Shown piece after piece: positions 44,772 through 54,354 of a stretch of 64,000 nt of DNA (position 1 is its first letter; every line of letters starts with the position of its first letter). The notes beneath the pieces were generated by a model. That model searched no databases and was not told the origin of the DNA. It was given only the letters and a program-made list of their open reading frames with translations. The stretch is from Flavihumibacter cheonanensis (lineage in GTDB: Bacteria > Bacteroidota > Bacteroidia > Chitinophagales > Chitinophagaceae): assembly GCF_022352215.1 (NCBI RefSeq), contig NZ_JAKRWF010000005.1, positions 1 to 64,000 of the forward strand, read 5' to 3'. A program made the position numbers and the translations under genes.

Positions 44772-46010
44772 ATGAATACCAAGTCCTTTGAGGTAAATGG
44801 ACGGCAGTACGATCCACCTGCCAAACCTATAGTGGTGATTTGTATGGATGGATCTGCTGATGAATACCTGGATATCACCATGGCACATGGCAGGCTGCCG
44901 AATATCCAGAAAATGAGCGTGTCCGGCTACCGGGGCATGGTAAGAGGTGCACTTCCCTCTTTTACCAACGTGAATAACTCATCCATCGTAACGGGTGTGA
45001 GTCCCAAAGTGCATGGAATCTGTGGGAACTATCTCTATGATACCCAGCTGAAGCAGGAAGTGATGATGAATTCCGCTTCCTATTTGAGAAGTGGCACCAT
45101 ACTGGCGGCCGCGGCAGATGCGGGCAGAAAAGTAGCGGTAGTTACAGCCAAAGAAAAACTGCGGGATATACTTTCTTATAAGATGAAGGGCATCGCGATC
45201 TCTGCAGAGAAAGCCAACCTTGCACAACTGGAAACCCATGGAATTGAAAATGTGGAAGCAATCGTAGGAACAGCTACTCCTGCCATTTACAGTGCAGATG
45301 CGAGCTTGTTTGTGCTGAAAGCAGGTGTGGCCTTTATCAAGGCGGGATTAGCAGATTTTCTGTATCTCTCTCTTACCGATTACATGCAGCATACCTATGC
45401 ACCGGAAGCGCCGGAATCATTGGCCTTCTATGAAGCGCAGGATAAACTCATTGGCGAACTCATGGAGCTGGGAGCAGTGGTAGGTGCAACCGCGGATCAT
45501 GGTATGAATGCCAAGGTGAAAGCAGATGGAAGTCCGCAGGTATTGTTCGTAGAAGAGATGCTGGAGCAACAATTCGGCGACCTGGGATTCCGGGTAATTT
45601 GTCCGATTACCGATCCTTATGTGAAACACCACGGCGCATTGGGTTCCTATGTGGTGGTACACCTGGATGCCATCGATAGAGTAGAAGAAGTGAAAAACTG
45701 GCTGATGCAACAGCAAGGTATAACCGAAGTATACGACCGGGCGATGGCAGTACATGTGCTGGAGCAACCCGAAGACCGGATTGGTGATTTGGTGGTATTG
45801 TCTGCGCGTGATGTGGTACTCGGTCGCAGGGCCTCCTATCATGATCTGGCTGCCCTGGATGGTACCTTACGTTCCCATGGTGGCCGCTATGAGGAAATGG
45901 TACCGATGGTGCTTTCTCATCCCTTGAAGCCAGCTTATCGGATCAAGGCCGGCGGCGATCCCCGCAACTTTGACATTTTTGATTTTACCATCAACGGTAC
46001 AATAGTTTAA
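44772..46010 (+). CDS. phnA: Phosphonoacetate hydrolase
   Basis: The ATG at 44772 gives 412 residues. It is an alkaline-phosphatase superfamily enzyme with the metal-binding motifs CMDGSADEYLD, the Thr in SFTNVNNSSIVTG (nucleophile), LSLTDYMQHTYAPE and TADHGMN, plus RSHGGRYEEMVP near the end. It splits phosphonoacetate to acetate and phosphate, the last step of the PhnW-PhnY-PhnA route from 2-aminoethylphosphonate. It is the first gene of the operon behind the candidate operator. An upstream TTG-led frame from 44712 has a non-coding look and was not used. Confidence 0.92.
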   Translation: MNTKSFEVNGRQYDPPAKPIVVICMDGSADEYLDITMAHGRLPNIQKMSVSGYRGMVRGALPSFTNVNNSSIVTGVSPKVHGICGNYLYDTQLKQEVMMNSASYLRSGTILAAAADAGRKVAVVTAKEKLRDILSYKMKGIAISAEKANLAQLETHGIENVEAIVGTATPAIYSADASLFVLKAGVAFIKAGLADFLYLSLTDYMQHTYAPEAPESLAFYEAQDKLIGELMELGAVVGATADHGMNAKVKADGSPQVLFVEEMLEQQFGDLGFRVICPITDPYVKHHGALGSYVVVHLDAIDRVEEVKNWLMQQQGITEVYDRAMAVHVLEQPEDRIGDLVVLSARDVVLGRRASYHDLAALDGTLRSHGGRYEEMVPMVLSHPLKPAYRIKAGGDPRNFDIFDFTINGTIV

Positions 46011-46028
46011 ACCTTACAAATCCTATAT

Positions 46029-47465
46029 ATGAGTGCAAATACAACCCAGTTGAAAGACTGGTATGGGTATGTGGCAGGAGAAAAAGTGGTATCAGATACG
46101 TTTCACGAAGTAAAATCTCCTTATGATAACCGGGTAGTTGGAAGAGTTGTGCTGGCCGGTAAAAAGGATGGCGAAAGAGCTATAGAAAAAGCCCTTGCCG
46201 GAGGTAAAAAACTGAATCGGTATGATCGCTATACTATTATTGATCGTACCCGCCTCTTACTGGTAGAACGAAAAGAAGAGTTTGCACAACTGATCAGTGC
46301 AGAATCCGGTCTTTGTATCCGGGATGCCAGGTATGAAACCGGTCGCGCGCACGATGTATTACTCTTTGCAGCAATGGAGGCACTCAAAGACGACGGACAG
46401 ATTTTCAGTTGTGATATTTCTCCCAATGGCAAAGCGCGAAAGATCTTTACCTTGCGGGAGCCCCTGACCCTGGCCCTTTGCATCACTCCCTTTAATCACC
46501 CCTTGAACCAGGTGGTGCATAAAATTATTCCGGCGATTGCTGTAGGTACACCTGTGATTTTGAAGCCATCCGAAAAAACTCCACTCACTGCTATCAAGCT
46601 GGTGGAATTATTGTACGAAGCCGGATTACCTCCATATATGTTGAGTGTGTTATTAGGTCCCACTAAGGAAATCGCAGAACCCCTTACGCAGGATCCGAGA
46701 ATTGAGCTGGTTTCCTTTACAGGAAGTGTAGCAGTAGGTAAACATATCGCATCAACTGCCGGCTATAAAAAAGTAATCCTTGAATTGGGTGGCAATGATC
46801 CATTGATTGTACTGGAAGATGCAGATATGAAACTGGCAGTAACCCTGGCGGCAGAGGGCTCTTTCAAAAACAGCGGACAACGTTGTACAGCGGTGAAGCG
46901 CATCCTGGTGCAGGAATCTATTTATGATCGCTTTGTGGAAGAGTTGGTGAAAAAAGCAGCAGACTATGTATCAGGAGATCCTGCTGATGAAAATACCATT
47001 GTAGGTACGGTGATTGATGAAGCTTCCGCCATTTACCTGGAAACTGTTGCGAAGGAAGCAGTTGCACTGGGTGCTAAAATTGTTTTTGGTGGCAAAAGGT
47101 CCGGTGCTTTACTGCAACCAACTGTTATTGCAGATGTGCCTCCAACAGCCCGGATGGTAGTGCAGGAATCTTTTGGTCCGCTGGCTCCTGTGATCAAATT
47201 CAAAACCATTGAAGAAGCTATTGAAATCAGTAATTCAACAGCCTTTGGTTTGTCTTCAGGTGTAGTTACCAATAATATGCAACACGCCATCAGGTTGGTG
47301 AAGGAATTACGAATGGGTACGGTAAACATCAATGAGGTGCCTGGCTATCGGATTGAGTCATCTCCCTTTGGTGGTGTGAAGGATTCCGGTCTTGGTATTA
47401 AAGAAGGCGTAATTGAAGCAATGAAATGTTTCAGTTACGTGAAAACCTATTCCTTACCCTGGTAA
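46029..47465 (+). CDS. phnY: Phosphonoacetaldehyde dehydrogenase
   Basis: This 478-residue NAD(P)-dependent aldehyde dehydrogenase carries the catalytic Cys in FKNSGQRCTAVKR, the Glu in ILELGGNDPLIV and the fold markers SFTGSVAVGK and FGGVKDSGLG. It would convert phosphonoacetaldehyde to phosphonoacetate. The specificity is inferred from its place between phnA and phnW; other family members would have the same motifs. It starts 18 bases after phnA and ends 8 bases before the transporter. Confidence 0.88.
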   Translation: MSANTTQLKDWYGYVAGEKVVSDTFHEVKSPYDNRVVGRVVLAGKKDGERAIEKALAGGKKLNRYDRYTIIDRTRLLLVERKEEFAQLISAESGLCIRDARYETGRAHDVLLFAAMEALKDDGQIFSCDISPNGKARKIFTLREPLTLALCITPFNHPLNQVVHKIIPAIAVGTPVILKPSEKTPLTAIKLVELLYEAGLPPYMLSVLLGPTKEIAEPLTQDPRIELVSFTGSVAVGKHIASTAGYKKVILELGGNDPLIVLEDADMKLAVTLAAEGSFKNSGQRCTAVKRILVQESIYDRFVEELVKKAADYVSGDPADENTIVGTVIDEASAIYLETVAKEAVALGAKIVFGGKRSGALLQPTVIADVPPTARMVVQESFGPLAPVIKFKTIEEAIEISNSTAFGLSSGVVTNNMQHAIRLVKELRMGTVNINEVPGYRIESSPFGGVKDSGLGIKEGVIEAMKCFSYVKTYSLPW

Positions 47466-47473
47466 TATTCTAG

Positions 47474-48781
47474 ATGCAGGCACTCACACGTAAATTGGAA
47501 AGTTCCAAACTCTTATTCATAACCTGGTCGATGGTGGCGGCTTTTGGTGCATACTTCTGTGTGTATGCCTTTCGCAAACCCTTTAATGCAGGTACCTATG
47601 CCGGACTGGAATGGATGGGCATGAATTACAAGGCGGTGCTGATCATTGCACAGGTATTGGGTTATATGCTGAGTAAGTTTATCGGGATCAAAGTGATTTC
47701 AGAGCTGACCGCTTCAAAGCGGATAGTCCTGATCGTTAGTCTGATCTTGATTGCAGAGATCAGCCTGGTAGCATTCGGACTGGTACCGCCACCCTATAAT
47801 TTCATCTTTTTGTTTTTTAATGGTCTACCCCTTGGAATGGTATGGGGAATTGTTTTCAGCTACCTGGAGGGAAGGCGGTTTACCGAAACGCTCGGCATGG
47901 GACTTAGCATCAGCCTGATTGTATCTTCCGGTATTCTGAAGACCATTTACCTGTTCATTGCCAAACTGTTTCCGGGGATTTCTGAATTCTGGATGCCGGC
48001 ATTTATTGGTGCTTTGTTCCTGCCACTGTTTTTGTTTTTTGTATGGATGTTATCACGCATACCGCCACCTTCTGATACCGACAAGTTGTTGCGCGTAGAG
48101 CGACTCCCCATGACACAGGAGGACAAAAGAAAAGTAGTGCGCGAATTGGGATGGGGCATTGGTTCAATGGTAGCTTTGTATTCCTTGTTGGCAACCCTGC
48201 GTGATTTCAGGGATAATTTTTCCGTCGAAATATGGGAGGAAATTCAACCCAGCCGGGATATCACGGTGTTCAGTCAGACAGAATTGGTAACCGGGGCCGT
48301 GGTTATACTGATGGCAGGTTCTCTTTCTTTCTTCCGGAGTAATATCAAAGGTTTCTGGTTTACCTTACAATTAATGGGATTTGGGATCCTGTTAAGCGGA
48401 CTTTCCTCGCTCTTGTTTCAGTACAAACTGATTGAACCCTACTGGTGGATGCTCTTATTAGGAATGGGACTTTTTCTTGCTTATATCCCCATACAGGTGG
48501 CAGTGTTTGAACGCATCATCGCCTTGTTCAAACTGAAAGCCAATGCCGGATTTTTTATTTATATCTGTGATTCCATCGGTTACCTGGGAAGTGTGGGATT
48601 ACTCTTGTACAAACAATTCTTCATGCGCGATCTGCAATGGAGTAAGGTATTGCTGAACTTCAGTTATTTCACTACGCTGTTTTGTTTCGCGCTCTTATTG
48701 TTGCTCTCTTTTTTCTTCAATCGCAAGCTGGGGATACAGTCGCCGGTTGCAAAAAAATTACAGGACTTTTCAATTTATTAA
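47474..48781 (+). CDS. DUF5690 family membrane protein, MFS-like transporter
   Basis: This 435-residue protein has about 12 transmembrane segments. The conserved opening is VAAFGAYFCVYAFRKPFNAGTY and the GLPLGMVWGIVFSYLEGR segment resembles the motif between helices in MFS proteins. Long cytoplasmic stretches (about residues 195-225) separate the two halves. Placed between phnY and phnW, it is the most likely importer of 2-aminoethylphosphonate, as no ABC or PhnCDE genes are present. The substrate is inferred. Confidence 0.82.
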   Translation: MQALTRKLESSKLLFITWSMVAAFGAYFCVYAFRKPFNAGTYAGLEWMGMNYKAVLIIAQVLGYMLSKFIGIKVISELTASKRIVLIVSLILIAEISLVAFGLVPPPYNFIFLFFNGLPLGMVWGIVFSYLEGRRFTETLGMGLSISLIVSSGILKTIYLFIAKLFPGISEFWMPAFIGALFLPLFLFFVWMLSRIPPPSDTDKLLRVERLPMTQEDKRKVVRELGWGIGSMVALYSLLATLRDFRDNFSVEIWEEIQPSRDITVFSQTELVTGAVVILMAGSLSFFRSNIKGFWFTLQLMGFGILLSGLSSLLFQYKLIEPYWWMLLLGMGLFLAYIPIQVAVFERIIALFKLKANAGFFIYICDSIGYLGSVGLLLYKQFFMRDLQWSKVLLNFSYFTTLFCFALLLLLSFFFNRKLGIQSPVAKKLQDFSIY

Positions 48782-48792
48782 ACTGAATAAAA

Positions 48793-49899
48793 ATGGCTGA
48801 TAAATTATTATTTACACCCGGACCGCTATCTACTTCTCCAACTGTAAAAGAAGCCATGTTGCATGATCTGGGATCAAGAGATGATGCATTCATTGGAGTA
48901 GTAAAAGAAATCCGCTCAGAATTACTGCGACTGGGTGGTGTTTCGCAGCAGGAAGGATATGAAACCGTATTGATGCAGGGTTCCGGAACCTTTGGTGTAG
49001 AGTCGGTGATCAGCTCCGTAGTTGGTAAAAATGATCAATTACTGGTATTGGTAAATGGAGCTTATGGTGAACGCATTGTGAAAATGGCTAAGGTTCATGG
49101 AATAACTCATATCGTAAAAACATTTCCGGAAAATGAGATAGTAACTCCGAATGCGGTGCAGGAGGTATTGTTGCAGCATCCAGGTGTTACGCATGTTGCC
49201 TGTATTCATAGTGAAACCACCACCGGGCTTTTTAATCCGATTACTGAAATTGGTGCGATTTGTAAGCAGGCCGGTAAAGTGTTTATCGTGGATGCCATGA
49301 GTAGTTTTGGCGGTGTACAGATGGATATAAAAGTCATGCAGATTGATTTTCTGGTTTCTTCTTCAAATAAATGTATTGAGGGCGTACCGGGATTCTCTTT
49401 TGTATTGTGTAAAAAATCAGAACTGCTGAAAGCACAGGGACAGGCCAGGAGTCTGAGTCTGGATCTGTATGATCAGTGGAATGGTTTGGAGAAAAATGGA
49501 CAGTTTCGGTTTACGCCTCCCACCCATAGTTTGCTGGCTTTTCGCCAGGCGATCCGGGAACTGGATACAGAGGGTGGAATTGTTGCACGCGAAGCCAGGT
49601 ACAAGAAAAACAAAGCCATGCTGGATGCGGGCATGCAGGCGATGGGTTTCAACTATTACCTCGAGCATGATATACAGGGACATATTATCAGTTCCTTCCT
49701 CTACCCGCAGGATCCGAACTTTGATTTCATGAAGTTTTACCAGGCATTGAGTGATCGCGGACTGGTAATTTATCCGGGTAAATTAAGTCTCATGGATGCT
49801 TTCCGGATTGGCAATATTGGTTATATATTCCCAAAAGACATAGAGGCCCTGCTCAGCGCAATACAGGAAGTACTAACGGAAATGAATGTACATATCTAA
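48793..49899 (+). CDS. phnW: 2-Aminoethylphosphonate--pyruvate transaminase
   Basis: This 368-residue class V aminotransferase begins LLFTPGPLSTSPTVKEAMLH and DLGSRDDAF, the signature of PhnW. The PLP lysine is in SSSNKCIEGVPG. It turns 2-aminoethylphosphonate and pyruvate into phosphonoacetaldehyde and alanine, the first step of the route completed by phnY and phnA. The 3' end is followed directly by a strong terminator. Identification is firm. Confidence 0.94.
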   Translation: MADKLLFTPGPLSTSPTVKEAMLHDLGSRDDAFIGVVKEIRSELLRLGGVSQQEGYETVLMQGSGTFGVESVISSVVGKNDQLLVLVNGAYGERIVKMAKVHGITHIVKTFPENEIVTPNAVQEVLLQHPGVTHVACIHSETTTGLFNPITEIGAICKQAGKVFIVDAMSSFGGVQMDIKVMQIDFLVSSSNKCIEGVPGFSFVLCKKSELLKAQGQARSLSLDLYDQWNGLEKNGQFRFTPPTHSLLAFRQAIRELDTEGGIVAREARYKKNKAMLDAGMQAMGFNYYLEHDIQGHIISSFLYPQDPNFDFMKFYQALSDRGLVIYPGKLSLMDAFRIGNIGYIFPKDIEALLSAIQEVLTEMNVHI

Positions 49900-49900
49900 C

Positions 49901-49933
49901 AAAAAGGCTGCCGGATAAAGGGCAGCCTTTTTT
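49901..49933 (+). terminator. Rho-independent terminator of the phn operon
   Basis: The stem AAAAAGGCTGCC pairs with GGCAGCCTTTTTT across an 8-base loop (GGATAAAG). It begins 2 bases after the phnW stop and serves both converging genes, since the A run gives a T tract in the other direction. Confidence 0.9.
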
Positions 49934-49948
49934 GTAAACTGAAAACAA

Positions 49949-50776
49949 CTATGGAGCGGTAGTCAGCTGAACAGCAGCTGCTGTTGCTGGCGGATTTATA
50001 TCAAAGGGTTCAGAGGAGGAACGTGGAACTGGCGCGTTGCTGAATAATTTCAGGGGTAAGCCTTTTACGGATTCTACACTCAGGATTTTTACTTTTACTA
50101 CCGGTAAGGAACCACTGGATCCATTGGTACGTTTGGTTACTTGTTCTACTTTTAATGCTACCATGCCCAGGTTAGCGCCCTGTAGGTTTCCATTGAGCGG
50201 ACCGTAATTAATACTGATATCACTGTCATACACAACCGCTAATACAGTTTGTCCGATTAACATTTTTAAGCCGGTTGCTCTAAGGGGTGTTACATTCGGG
50301 ATTTTGTCCAGCAATACCTCTCGGTCATCGTTGCCGCCACCGAGTCCGGGGCCGGCCTTGAGGAAATTTTGTGATCCGTTGCTGGTTGGTCCGGCTGCTT
50401 TCCAGCTATTGGGAATGCTTTTCAGTGCATGCCAGCCTTCATCTCCAACTTCTCCGGTGTAGAGATTAATGGATTTGCCCACATTGCTTTGGAAATAACG
50501 CAGGGTGCTTCTTTGTCCTACTGTTGCGATCTGGTCGTTTACATCTCTTTCTGAGAAATTATTGGGTGGGTTGCCGTTGTCGATGCTTTCTTCATCAATC
50601 ACTAAAAGAATAGCAGAGGACCCATTACCTGTGGAGGAATTATTGCCTCTTTCTCCGGAACCGTTTAACACTTCATCGAGCGGAGCCCATTCTTCTTTCT
50701 GACAACTGCTGAAAAGGAAAGTTCCTGCGAATGCGATGGCTATCAGGGAGATTGGTTTTTTACAAACTAGTCTCAT
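49949..50776 (-). CDS. Lipoprotein of unknown function
   Basis: The ATG at 50776 gives a lipoprotein signal (LIAIAFAGTFLFSSCQK) and 275 residues. The mature part starts with a Gly/Asn/Ser-rich linker (GERGNNSSTGNGSS), then ILLVIDEESIDNGNPPNNFS and a beta-rich domain with GKSINLYTGEVGDEGWHALK and KMLIGQTVLAVVYDSDI. No enzyme motif is recognisable. It resembles short outer-membrane-associated proteins of Bacteroidota; the function is unknown. It is divergent from the GH32 gene. Confidence 0.65.
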   Translation of the reverse strand: MRLVCKKPISLIAIAFAGTFLFSSCQKEEWAPLDEVLNGSGERGNNSSTGNGSSAILLVIDEESIDNGNPPNNFSERDVNDQIATVGQRSTLRYFQSNVGKSINLYTGEVGDEGWHALKSIPNSWKAAGPTSNGSQNFLKAGPGLGGGNDDREVLLDKIPNVTPLRATGLKMLIGQTVLAVVYDSDISINYGPLNGNLQGANLGMVALKVEQVTKRTNGSSGSLPVVKVKILSVESVKGLPLKLFSNAPVPRSSSEPFDINPPATAAAVQLTTAP

Positions 50777-50884
50777 ATCGGTAAATTTTGAAGTAATACA
50801 ATTGGTATACTTACTATTTGCCGATAGAGAATAAAATGTAACCACAGTTTAATAAATGGGTATATTAGGATTAATATTAATGCC

Positions 50885-52375
50885 ATGAGATTCCGGACTT
50901 TTTTTGTTTCAGTTGTTTTCCTGTTTTGCCTGGGTAAACTCAGTTCCTGCGGAGAAGCTGCTGCGCCGGAAGCTGGTCAGGTGTCTTCCGTTTATGAGGA
51001 GCCCTATCGCCCCCAACTCCATTTCACGCCCAAATCAGGTTGGATGAATGATCCCAATGGAATGGTGTATATCAATGGGGTATATCATCTCTTCTTTCAG
51101 CATTATCCGGATAGTACGGTATGGGGACCTATGCATTGGGGACATGCTACCAGTGCCGACCTGGTGCATTGGGAGGAACAGTCTATTAAACTTTTCCCGG
51201 ATAGTCTGGGTTGGATTTTCTCCGGCAGTGCGGTATATGATCAACAGAATACTTCAGGATTAGGCAAAGATGGAAAAGGGCCACTGGTCGCCATCTTTAC
51301 CCACCATTCTTCGGATGGAGAAAAAAGCCGGGGTAAAGATTTTCAATACCAAAGTCTGGCCTATAGCAACGATGAGGGTAAAACCTGGACCAAATACGAA
51401 GGCAATCCGGTACTGCGAAAACCGGAGGGTACTGATTTCCGGGACCCCAAAGTGTTTTGGATGGCGGGTGTCAACAAATGGATCATGACTCTGGCCGTGA
51501 AAGATCATATCGAATTTTATTCCTCACCGGATCTTAAAAGCTGGAGCTATGAATCATCCTTTGGTGCGGATAGAGGTGCGCATGGTGGCGTGTGGGAATG
51601 TCCGGACCTGGTTTCATTTCGTGCAGATGGAAAAGAAAAATGGGTATTAATCGTAAACATGAATCCGGGTGCACCTAATGGGGGATCCGGTACCCAATAT
51701 TTTGTCGGAGATTTTGATGGCAGGAATTTCACTGCTTCGCATACAGATACCCGTTGGATGGATTTTGGTCCGGATAATTATGCCGGTGTAACCTGGTCCA
51801 ATACTGCTAATCGTACATTATTGATTGGCTGGATGAGTAACTGGGCTTATGCCAACCAGGTGCCTACTCAAAACTGGAGAAGTGCAACTACGCTGGTACG
51901 GGAACTGGCACTTCAAAAAGTTGGCAATGAGTATTACCTGCAATCAACTTTGTTGAACGAGTTGAATCAATTGGCGGGATCAACTACTACAGCGCCAGCA
52001 ACCCTTCAATTACCTGCCCGGTTTGAATTGGATGCCACCCCGCTGCAACCGGTAGAATGGATTTTTTCCAATGAAGCAGGAGAAGAACTCAGATTGGGTT
52101 TTGACAAGGTGAGCAATCGTTATTACATAGACCGGACGAAAGCAGGAGTTTCTGATTTTCATCCGGATTTTGCAAAACGGCTATACGCGCCACGCATAGC
52201 AGCCGGAGATTCATTGAAGTGGACGGTAGTGATGGATCATAGTTCAGTTGAACTGCTGGCGGATGATGGTCTCACTGTTATGACGGCGCTGTTTTTCCCG
52301 ACCAGCTTGTATTCCAGCCTGAATGCACCTGCTGTTCGGTATACACCACTAGAGAGCATTTGGAAAAAGAAATAA
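50885..52375 (+). CDS. Glycoside hydrolase family 32 lipoprotein (levanase or beta-fructosidase type)
   Basis: This 496-residue protein has a lipoprotein-like signal (VVFLFCLGKLSSCGEA). The five-bladed propeller has the GH32 motifs: WMNDPNG with the nucleophile Asp, FRDPKVFW (RDP) with the transition-state Asp, and WECPDL with the acid-base Glu, in order. The C-terminal beta-sandwich continues to the end. It hydrolyses fructans or sucrose-like fructosides on the cell surface. No SusC/SusD genes are next to it, unlike most polysaccharide loci of this phylum. Confidence 0.93.
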   Translation: MRFRTFFVSVVFLFCLGKLSSCGEAAAPEAGQVSSVYEEPYRPQLHFTPKSGWMNDPNGMVYINGVYHLFFQHYPDSTVWGPMHWGHATSADLVHWEEQSIKLFPDSLGWIFSGSAVYDQQNTSGLGKDGKGPLVAIFTHHSSDGEKSRGKDFQYQSLAYSNDEGKTWTKYEGNPVLRKPEGTDFRDPKVFWMAGVNKWIMTLAVKDHIEFYSSPDLKSWSYESSFGADRGAHGGVWECPDLVSFRADGKEKWVLIVNMNPGAPNGGSGTQYFVGDFDGRNFTASHTDTRWMDFGPDNYAGVTWSNTANRTLLIGWMSNWAYANQVPTQNWRSATTLVRELALQKVGNEYYLQSTLLNELNQLAGSTTTAPATLQLPARFELDATPLQPVEWIFSNEAGEELRLGFDKVSNRYYIDRTKAGVSDFHPDFAKRLYAPRIAAGDSLKWTVVMDHSSVELLADDGLTVMTALFFPTSLYSSLNAPAVRYTPLESIWKKK

Positions 52376-52600
52376 GAGAATAGGGATAGTTTATGTTTTC
52401 TGCTTATGTGAAATACTAGGTGAATCAGCGGAATATAAAATCCTAAAAATAAAGTAGGGGATTAGCCCTATTTCGGACTCCTAGGGTGGATTGTTGCCAT
52501 TTGTATTCCTCAGGAGATTTATCGATTTACCTGATTACAAAACAAGGCTTCCTGTAACATACCTATGGCACGCCTGTTCCAAAATTAAATTGCTCCCAAC
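52376..52600. other. Intergenic region before the exported-enzyme operon
   Basis: The stretch probably holds the promoter for the genes starting at 52601. No clear TTG/TAnnTTTG pair or operator was seen. A small GC-rich dyad lies around 52460-52490. Confidence 0.35.
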
Positions 52601-54337
52601 ATGCCGCGGATCAAATTGCTCGGATTAGTAGTATTGCTGATATGTACTTCGGGTATCAATCCCACCACTATGCCCAAAGCCGATCCTGAAAATGGTGGAC
52701 TCTTTCTGCCGGATGGATTTGAAGCTCTTGTAGTGGTGGACAGCCTGCGTGAACGAGCCCGCCACATTACGGTGAATACTAACGGTGATATCTATGTGAA
52801 ACTTCGGTTCCCGGACAGTATTGGTGGGAACGCTGCCATACGTGATGCCAATGGCGATGGCAAAGCTGATCAGGTAGTTAAATTTGGTAATTACGAGGAT
52901 AAGGGTAGTTATGGCACTGCCATGAAAGTGCACAACGGTTATATTTATTTCAGTTCAGAATTATATGTATTCCGCCAGAAACTGGAACCTGGTAAACTGG
53001 TGCCAACCGGGCCCATTGAAACAGTGGTAATTGATGATCATGCGCACGGTCGGCATGAACATATCGCCAAACCAATTGCATTTGACAAAAAAGGGAATAT
53101 CTATGTGGCATTTGGTGCACCCAACAACAATTGCCAGGAAAAAAACCGGGTACCAGGATCACCAGGTATCAATCCCTGTCCCTGGCTCGACGACCATGGT
53201 GGTGTCTGGAAATTTGATGCCAATAAACTCAACCAGCGCCAGGAAGATGGTGTACGATATGCTACCGGCTTACGCAGCATCGTAGGCATGGATTGGAACA
53301 ATGCGGATGACGCACTCTATGTGGTGCATCATGGCAGGGATGATCTCTATCGCCTTTACCCTGATATTTATACACCCTGGCAAAGTGCCATGTTGCCATC
53401 TGAGGAGTTTCTTAAAATAAAAGAAGGCGATGACGCCGGCTGGCCATATTACTACTATGATCAACTGGTTGGAAAGCGCATACTCGCACCGGAGTATGGG
53501 GGCGATGGAAAAATTGCCGACAGCTCCGGTAAATATGTAGATCCTCTTATCGGTTTTCCCGGTCACTGGGCTCCAAACGATTTGTTCTTTTATACAGGTA
53601 ATCAGTTTCCTTCACACTATAAGAATGGAGCTTTCATAGCCTTTCATGGTTCTACTAACAGGGCCCCTTATCCGCAGTCGGGTTATATCATTGTTTTTGT
53701 TCCCTTCAAAAACAATCAGCCTACCGGTGATTGGGAAGTATTTGCCGATGGTTTTGCAGAAGTGGATCCAATCGTCAATGTAAATAATGCACGCTATCGC
53801 CCTATGGGCATCAGTATGGGGCCGGATGGTTCCATGTATTTCAGTGATACCGAACACGGAAAAATCTGGCGGGTAATGTATACCGGCAAAAAGAAGTTTG
53901 GCAAAAAGCAGCTGGCTTCCATGGAAGCAAGAAAACTACAGGCGCATATTCGTACACCGGATATAAAGAAAGATGATCTCGAAGCCGGACTGGTTTCCAA
54001 TAGTGAAAAAATATACAACCGGTATTGCAGTGGCTGTCACCAGAAAAATGGCCAGGGAGATGGAAACCGCTTTCCTCCTTTAGGAAATACCGATTGGGTG
54101 ACTGGTGATAAGAATCGCCTGATACGCCTGGTATTGATGGGAATGGATGGCCCCATCGAGGTAAATGGCAAACCCTATAATTCCAATATGCCGCAACACC
54201 GGTTTTTGAAAGATGAGGACATCGCACAAGTGCTGACCTATATACGTTCCCAATTTGGTAATTCAGCCAGTGCGATCAGTCCGGATGAAGTAAGTGAAGT
54301 GAGAAAAGAAATCAATACTCAAACAGGATCCAAATAA
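52601..54337 (+). CDS. Sorbosone dehydrogenase-like protein with C-terminal cytochrome c
   Basis: This 578-residue exported protein (signal LLGLVVLLICTSG) has a PQQ/glucose-dehydrogenase-type propeller: GFEALVVVDSLRERARHITV, AIRDANGDGKADQVVKFG, RYATGLRSIVGMDWNNADDA and MGISMGPDGSMYFSDTEHGK. The cytochrome c domain at the C-terminus has YCSGCHQKNGQGDG and the distal Met in SNMPQH. It would oxidise an aldose or lactol in the periplasm and pass electrons to the respiratory chain. It starts the tightly packed operon that follows (17 bases to the sigma factor gene). Confidence 0.88.
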   Translation: MPRIKLLGLVVLLICTSGINPTTMPKADPENGGLFLPDGFEALVVVDSLRERARHITVNTNGDIYVKLRFPDSIGGNAAIRDANGDGKADQVVKFGNYEDKGSYGTAMKVHNGYIYFSSELYVFRQKLEPGKLVPTGPIETVVIDDHAHGRHEHIAKPIAFDKKGNIYVAFGAPNNNCQEKNRVPGSPGINPCPWLDDHGGVWKFDANKLNQRQEDGVRYATGLRSIVGMDWNNADDALYVVHHGRDDLYRLYPDIYTPWQSAMLPSEEFLKIKEGDDAGWPYYYYDQLVGKRILAPEYGGDGKIADSSGKYVDPLIGFPGHWAPNDLFFYTGNQFPSHYKNGAFIAFHGSTNRAPYPQSGYIIVFVPFKNNQPTGDWEVFADGFAEVDPIVNVNNARYRPMGISMGPDGSMYFSDTEHGKIWRVMYTGKKKFGKKQLASMEARKLQAHIRTPDIKKDDLEAGLVSNSEKIYNRYCSGCHQKNGQGDGNRFPPLGNTDWVTGDKNRLIRLVLMGMDGPIEVNGKPYNSNMPQHRFLKDEDIAQVLTYIRSQFGNSASAISPDEVSEVRKEINTQTGSK

Positions 54338-54354
54338 CGCTTAAACTAAAACTC

